Positions 63,194 to 64,000 of a stretch of 64,000 bases of DNA are shown in pieces. This DNA is from Linanthus parryae (taxonomy: Eukaryota; Streptophyta; Magnoliopsida; Ericales; Polemoniaceae). The translations under genes and the position numbers were made by a program. The notes beneath the pieces are model-generated. The model made no database searches. It had not been told where the DNA came from and worked only from the letters and a program-made list of their open reading frames with translations. Within the stretch, counting starts at the first letter, position 1; the number at the start of each line of letters is the position of its first letter. The stretch is from the NCBI GenBank assembly GCA_023055425.1, contig JALGPY010000001.1:139897368-139961367 (forward strand), written 5' to 3'.

Positions 63194-64000
63194 GCGCCTG
63201 AGATGAAGATAAGGAAGAAGATGAAAAGAAAATGGCGATGTTAGATCAATTAGGGTTAGGAAAGATGGGTGAAATCGGTTGTCAATTGTTTTAGTTGACT
63301 TTATTAGTGATAATCTAATCTGTTTTGGGCCTAACTAATTGGGATATTATGCTAATCCAATTTGATTAGGCCCAACTGAATGAGGTGGTGTATTTTTTGT
63401 TAGGGGTAAGATCGTATTTTGTGGTGTAGAAACTTTCCATTTTATGAAAGTTTTAAGGAATTGGTTGGGATGTCCCAAAAGGGAAATTTTAAAGAATTGG
63501 TTGGGACGGAGGGAGTATACCTTAGCAGCCTAACAAAAGAAACCAACGCTATCAATATGGTGCCAGTCATTCAAAACTCTAACAGTTAGAAGTTAGAGTA
63601 ATTTAGATCGGAGTAGACAACCAATTACCTCAACACTAACCAACTACGGGGGAAATGATAAATTCAAGGGTGCATGTAGTTAGGTAAGATGATACCATGC
63701 CAGCGTAATTTAACCAATACAATTAAAAAGATACTTACATCCATTGGCTTTTGGCTGACTAAAGACATGCCACCTTCACTTGTTCCCTCAGCAGGAAAGT
63801 TTCTGGCCAATTCCTTGGGCGACTTAGCGTGATTAGTTTTAGTCGGCTTCTCATCAGTCTCCTCTCTAGATTCTTTCCTGTTCGGAAGATGACATGTAGA
63901 TGTCATTTTACCTTTGGACATTGGGTTCGCTGAGCCTATTGCGTCAACCTCTTGAAACCGAACTTTCTTAGATGGCCTATCTTCAGAATTAACATTTTTT
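36053..64000 (-). CDS. ASI1: ASI1-like (IBM2/SG1-type) BAH-RRM protein gene, C-terminal part, spliced
   Basis: A minus-strand gene entering from the right edge. Eight supported exons plus one weak one join in one frame of 903 nt (about 300 residues and a stop): 64000-63739, 56458-56396 (weak), 56056-56030, 55118-55026, 48607-48529, 47158-47068, 36535-36424, 36321-36208, 36115-36053. The product has a basic linker with RPSKKVRF, then an RRM (RNP2-like [12 protein letters not shown]1-like QALVIMKSK), then the family C-terminus [19 protein letters not shown]. This matches plant ASI1, a chromatin/RNA protein that with EDM2 and AIPP1 promotes full-length transcription through heterochromatic introns. 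The N-terminal BAH domain would lie beyond 64000. Introns of 7.3, 6.4 and 10.5 kb are filled with transposons. The assignment is from remembered family similarity, not a search. Confidence 0.8.
36208..36321 (-). CDS. ASI1: ASI1-like exon: conserved C-terminal region
   Basis: 38 codons from an ATTTGTTCAG acceptor to an AAG|GTTAAG donor: [36 protein letters not shown]. This is the most family-specific segment visible. Copy at 25870-25983. Confidence 0.85.
36424..36535 (-). CDS. ASI1: ASI1-like exon: end of the RRM and linker
   Basis: Acceptor CTAATTGCAG. Reads (R)[35 protein letters not shown]. The donor is ambiguous between GTGGTA (exon from 36424) and GTATTT three bases further; both keep the frame. 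Copy at 26086-26197. Confidence 0.85.
37033..37927. mobile_element. hAT-like MITE rich in ACCGG words, 895 bp, complete
   Basis: Ends CATAGTTTTAAAAACGGACC and, complemented, CAAAGTTTTCAGAACTGGACC, with the 8-bp repeat ACTACTAC on each side (37025-37032 and 37928-37935), set in an (ACT)n microsatellite. Subterminal regions hold many ACCGG, CCGGTC and GACCGG words. No transposase. The left 398 bp also occur at 26695-27092. Confidence 0.75.
37936..38097. other. short spacer between the hAT-like element and the gypsy LTR remnant
   Basis: About 160 bp of unique-looking sequence with no recognised feature. Confidence 0.6.
38098..38223 (+). repeat. gypsy 5' LTR remnant
   Basis: ATATCAAGTGGTTTATATTTG through GGGTCGTGACA matches the last ~110-125 bp of the 3' LTR (about 44823-44931). 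Sequence further left has no LTR match. Confidence 0.8.
38227..38244 (+). promoter_or_regulatory. gypsy primer binding site
   Basis: TGGTATCAGAGCAATAGG, three bases after the LTR end. Its first 12 bases are complementary to the 3' end of initiator tRNA-Met. Confidence 0.85.
38426..39190 (+). pseudogene. gypsy gag
   Basis: Starts with the basic [11 protein letters not shown]. The Retrotrans_gag core follows in the next frame ([16 protein letters not shown], then [11 protein letters not shown] and [14 protein letters not shown] at 38518-38778). Towards the end a zinc knuckle reads [15 protein letters not shown], where the last Cys of CX2CX4HX4C is replaced by Asp. At least three frameshifts. 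Confidence 0.8.
39218..39800 (+). pseudogene. gypsy protease region, broken by a MITE
   Basis: The frame covers [11 protein letters not shown] and the typical spacer before the aspartic protease, then is interrupted at 39460 by a 207-bp hAT MITE. Protease-like sequence resumes at 39667 ([18 protein letters not shown]). The DSG-type active-site region is not cleanly readable. Confidence 0.7.
39460..39666. mobile_element. hAT-type MITE, 207 bp
   Basis: Ends CAGGGGCGTATCCA and, complemented, CAGGGGCGGATCCAG, flanked by the 8-bp duplication ATTGCGGC (39452-39459 and 39667-39674). Contains repeated AGCCCCCACT words in both orientations. Confidence 0.9.
39866..40896 (+). pseudogene. gypsy reverse transcriptase
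   Basis: Upstream piece [20 protein letters not shown] (39866-40135). Then [20 protein letters not shown] and [15 protein letters not shown] in 40150-40376, and the catalytic part in 40351-40896: [15 protein letters not shown], motif [14 protein letters not shown] with both Asp, KCEFWL, FLGHVIS and [16 protein letters not shown]. Frameshifts near 40130 and 40330 separate the pieces. Confidence 0.9.
40897..41277 (+). pseudogene. gypsy RNase H
   Basis: After an in-frame stop at 40894, the domain reads [40 protein letters not shown] (catalytic Glu) and [20 protein letters not shown] (Asp). The end (HPGKA-like, adjacent frame) is shifted near 41215. Confidence 0.85.
41349..42480 (+). pseudogene. 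gypsy integrase
   Basis: The zinc-binding HHCC part is split over two frames: [17 protein letters not shown], then [20 protein letters not shown]. The core carries [18 protein letters not shown] (first Asp), the [15 protein letters not shown] block near 42050, and [20 protein letters not shown] near 42165. Stops are frequent. Confidence 0.85.
42481..42851 (+). pseudogene. gypsy integrase C-terminus with chromodomain-like end
   Basis: [19 protein letters not shown] and [18 protein letters not shown], followed after a 1-bp shift by [16 protein letters not shown]. This is the degenerate chromodomain block typical of Tekay/Del-type chromoviruses. In active relatives it targets integration to heterochromatin. 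Confidence 0.8.
42865..44931 (+). repeat. gypsy 3' LTR
   Basis: Begins TGTAATACCCCAAAAAC after the polypurine tract and ends GGGTCGTGACA. 2067 bp including the 677-bp MITE at 44053-44729 and its 8-bp target duplication. Confidence 0.85.
44053..44729. mobile_element. hAT-type MITE inside the gypsy LTR, 677 bp
   Basis: 8-bp duplication TTAAATAG (44045-44052 and 44730-44737). Ends TAGGGGCGTAAGTGG and, complemented, TAGGGCTGTAAGGAAA. Subterminal GGTTCGGTTTGG words occur in both orientations, and an A38 run lies at 44366-44403. Confidence 0.9.
44932..46690 (+). pseudogene. degenerate copia integrase/reverse transcriptase fragment
   Basis: Many stops and shifts, but clear copia pieces: [14 protein letters not shown] (integrase, about 45570-45615), [19 protein letters not shown] (RT start, about 45907), [17 protein letters not shown], and [10 protein letters not shown] with [22 protein letters not shown] follows near 46380. 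No LTRs were found. It directly follows the gypsy 3' LTR and is older than the other elements. Confidence 0.8.
46700..47067. other. intron sequence next to the 47068 exon, unrecognised
   Basis: Short low-copy sequence in the 10.5-kb intron. A minus-strand ORF (46623-47006) has no recognised domain. Confidence 0.5.
47068..47158 (-). CDS. ASI1: ASI1-like exon: RRM second half (only one copy in the window)
   Basis: 91 nt between a TTTCCAG acceptor and a GTATGAG donor. With its neighbours it reads [20 protein letters not shown] and then [11 protein letters not shown]. Both borders fit the phases of the flanking exons (1 base in, 2 bases out). RNP1-like strand 3 and helix 2 of the RRM lie here. 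This exon is absent from the partial duplicate because of the 10.4-kb deletion. Confidence 0.85.
47159..47862. other. intron sequence, nothing recognised
   Basis: AT-rich intron between the two central RRM exons. Its last base (47862) is the right end of the deletion seen in copy 1. Confidence 0.6.
47863..49194. repeat. intron-exon segment also present at 27093-28398
   Basis: Matches the right part of duplication copy 1 apart from a 26-bp stretch at 48101-48126 that is absent there. Contains the second RRM exon (48529-48607). Confidence 0.95.
48529..48607 (-). CDS. ASI1: ASI1-like exon: RRM middle
   Basis: 79 nt from a TTTCAG acceptor to a GTATGG donor, encoding [17 protein letters not shown] and STMISSPLS, ending with one extra base. 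Covers helix 1 and strand 2 of the RRM. An identical copy is at 27733-27811. Confidence 0.85.
49195..50626. other. intron sequence right of the duplicated segment
   Basis: The unduplicated continuation of the intron after 49194. Includes a His/Pro-rich ORF (49283-49525) and a 121-residue ORF (49982-50347), neither with a recognised domain, a C11-12 run at about 49428-49439, and the 171-bp tandem repeat. Confidence 0.5.
49733..50073 (+). repeat. 171-bp direct tandem repeat, two copies
   Basis: A unit beginning GAATCGGACCAAGAACAAGG at 49733 is repeated at 49904, with scattered substitutions. Both copies share TTTGATTTTCCGAGGCACAAAG. Its origin is unknown; it lies in an intron of the ASI1-like gene. 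Confidence 0.85.
50636..51406. mobile_element. Mutator-like MITE, 771 bp, intronic
   Basis: 9-bp direct repeat ATAGAGGGC on both sides (50627-50635 and 51407-51415). Ends TACGTAGCACCGAAACGGGG and, complemented, TTGTAAAGCACCGGAACG are inverted repeats. Both arms are rich in GGAACG/CGTTCC words. A (TA)n tract of about 78 bp lies at 50734-50811. No transposase. Confidence 0.85.
51416..55025. other. intron sequence (3.6 kb), no gene recognised
   Basis: Lies in the 6.4-kb intron between the first and second RRM exons. AT-rich, with small ORFs of no known family. A plus-strand 82-residue ORF starting [14 protein letters not shown] (54055-54303) and a 113-residue ORF (51968-52309) show no domain. 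A G-rich GGGGCGGGGCGG patch lies at about 54610-54630. Confidence 0.5.
55026..55118 (-). CDS. ASI1: ASI1-like exon: start of the RRM
   Basis: 31 codons, [13 protein letters not shown] then [18 protein letters not shown], between a TTTCTTAG acceptor and a GAG|GTAATT donor. Contains beta-strand 1 (RNP2-like IVLLMN) and the start of helix 1 of the RRM. Confidence 0.85.
55119..56029. other. intron with a 49-bp A-tract
   Basis: 911-bp intron. An A49 run at 55345-55393 may be the tail of an old retroposon, but no SINE or LINE body is recognisable beside it. Confidence 0.6.
56030..56056 (-). CDS. ASI1: ASI1-like micro-exon (27 nt)
   Basis: Encodes ERCRFFRTR between a GATTCCAG acceptor and a GTAAGT donor, phase 0 both sides. 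It corresponds to the conserved basic/aromatic segment directly before PWEE in this family. Confidence 0.7.
56396..56458 (-). CDS. ASI1: ASI1-like exon, candidate (21 codons)
   Basis: Bounded by a TTTCAG acceptor and a GTAGAC donor, phase 0 on both sides, ending DISIRPAK. When joined to the next exon the RP-x3-R spacing agrees with the family segment that precedes the RRM. The N-terminal part ([13 protein letters not shown]) is unusual for this position, so the acceptor may be further downstream. Confidence 0.45.
56850..57063. mobile_element. end fragment related to the 50636-51406 Mutator-like element, with A30 tract
   Basis: TATGTCGCATCGAAACGGGG followed by GGCAATATTCAGAAACC-type sequence resembles the left end of the 50636 element (TACGTAGCACCGAAACGGGG, GGCAATTTTCAAAAAC). 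The opposite end is not seen. An A-run occupies 57034-57063. Confidence 0.5.
57064..58571. other. intron sequence between exons, unrecognised
   Basis: Part of the 7.3-kb intron. Contains a short GGGTGCTTCGTG-type minisatellite at about 58195-58260 and plus-strand ORFs (57399-57660) with no domain I know. Confidence 0.5.
59403..60516 (+). pseudogene. captured HMGA-type H1/H5-domain gene fragment inside the Mutator-like element
   Basis: Two plus-strand pieces, 59403-59486 and 60418-60516, are interrupted by the nested MITE. The left piece ends [11 protein letters not shown]. The right piece reads [10 protein letters not shown], a stop, then [16 protein letters not shown]. This is the pattern of the linker-histone-like domain of plant HMG-Y-related protein A (AT-hook proteins), where an SKHIE...YG.LP..H..LL..HLN.MK.SGEL motif is usual. 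The stop (TAG at about 60448) and the missing N-terminus and AT hooks show it is a dead fragment. Capture of host gene pieces is known for Pack-MULEs. Confidence 0.7.
59487..60409. mobile_element. hAT-like MITE, 923 bp, nested in the captured fragment
   Basis: Flanked by the 8-bp direct repeat CCTACGGC (59479-59486 and 60410-60417). Ends CATAGTTGTCAAAG and, complemented, CTCTGTTATCAGTATCG are imperfect inverted repeats. Both subterminal regions are packed with GTATCG/CGATAC words, in both orientations. No transposase. Confidence 0.75.
61060..62434. other. intron sequence, nothing firmly recognised
   Basis: Part of the 7.3-kb intron. A C10 run at 61141-61150 and short open stretches on both strands (for example 61577-61795 minus) show no domain or paired splice sites that I trust. 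Confidence 0.5.
62435..63515. mobile_element. mariner/Stowaway-type non-autonomous element, 1081 bp, intronic
   Basis: Ends CTCCCTCCGTCCCAGCC and, reverse-complemented, CTCCCTCCGTCCCAACC, with a TA duplication on each side (62433-62434 and 63516-63517). It is much longer than a usual Stowaway MITE. The interior holds imperfect direct repeats (TTCGATTTGCAGAAGAGGA near 62875 and 63015) and a (CT)n tract at 63161-63190. It has no transposase. Confidence 0.85.
63739..64000 (-). CDS. ASI1: ASI1-like exon: basic, disordered linker
   Basis: Open from the window edge to a GTAAGT donor (63733-63738), ending in phase 0 after KPMD. The sequence includes [18 protein letters not shown] and a Lys/Glu-rich stretch, like the low-complexity linker between the BAH and RRM domains. 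The upstream border is outside the window. Confidence 0.75.

Noticed and set aside
62397..63206. Ser/Arg-rich ORFs on both strands near 62.4-63.2 kb
   Set aside because: Reflect internal repeats and a (CT)n tract of the mariner-type element. Not plausible proteins.

Overview
This is a plant nuclear window, most likely a eudicot: it is AT-rich, with plant-type L1 LINEs, Ty1/copia and chromovirus-type Ty3/gypsy elements, hAT, Mutator and mariner MITEs, and spliced exons with GT-AG borders. No rRNA, tRNA or CRISPR array was found. Almost all long ORFs belong to transposable elements. I recognise one host gene: a minus-strand gene entering from the right edge (>64000) and ending at 36053. Its spliced product matches the C-terminal half of the plant BAH-RRM protein ANTI-SILENCING 1 (ASI1, also IBM2/SG1). 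Eight exons plus one weaker candidate keep one open frame of about 300 codons. They are spread over 28 kb because the introns are full of transposons.

Layout. 1-5497: plus-strand LINE (LINE-1), broken by a 1.56-kb insertion (3261-4822), with a 541-bp Mutator-like MITE at its tail. 6361-20700: minus-strand LINE (LINE-2), split by an 8.5-kb copia element (7891-16402) with near-identical 1432-bp LTRs, a 5-bp TSD (GGCTT), PBS and PPT. 18059-28396: a 10,338-bp unit holding the 5' half of LINE-2, low-copy non-coding DNA, the last ASI1-like exons and part of an intron. The unit is repeated head to tail from 28397, with no difference in the stretches I compared. In the second copy, 10,432 bp (37431-47862) sit between the two parts of the unit. 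They hold a gypsy element, a decayed copia fragment and an essential 91-nt ASI1-like exon. In the first copy this block is deleted, and the break falls inside an hAT-like element.

49195-64000: introns and upstream exons of the ASI1-like gene. The introns carry two Mutator-like elements with 9-bp TSDs (one with a captured HMGA/linker-histone-domain fragment), an hAT-like MITE nested in that fragment, a 1.08-kb mariner/Stowaway-type element, and simple repeats.

How it fits together: the right-hand gene is the functional candidate, and the 25715-27811 copy is a partial duplicate lacking an exon. In Arabidopsis ASI1/IBM2 helps transcription pass through heterochromatic introns, so an ASI1-like gene with a 10.5-kb retrotransposon-filled intron may depend on its own product (inference). 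The perfect duplication could also be an assembly artefact in which two haplotypes were joined in tandem.
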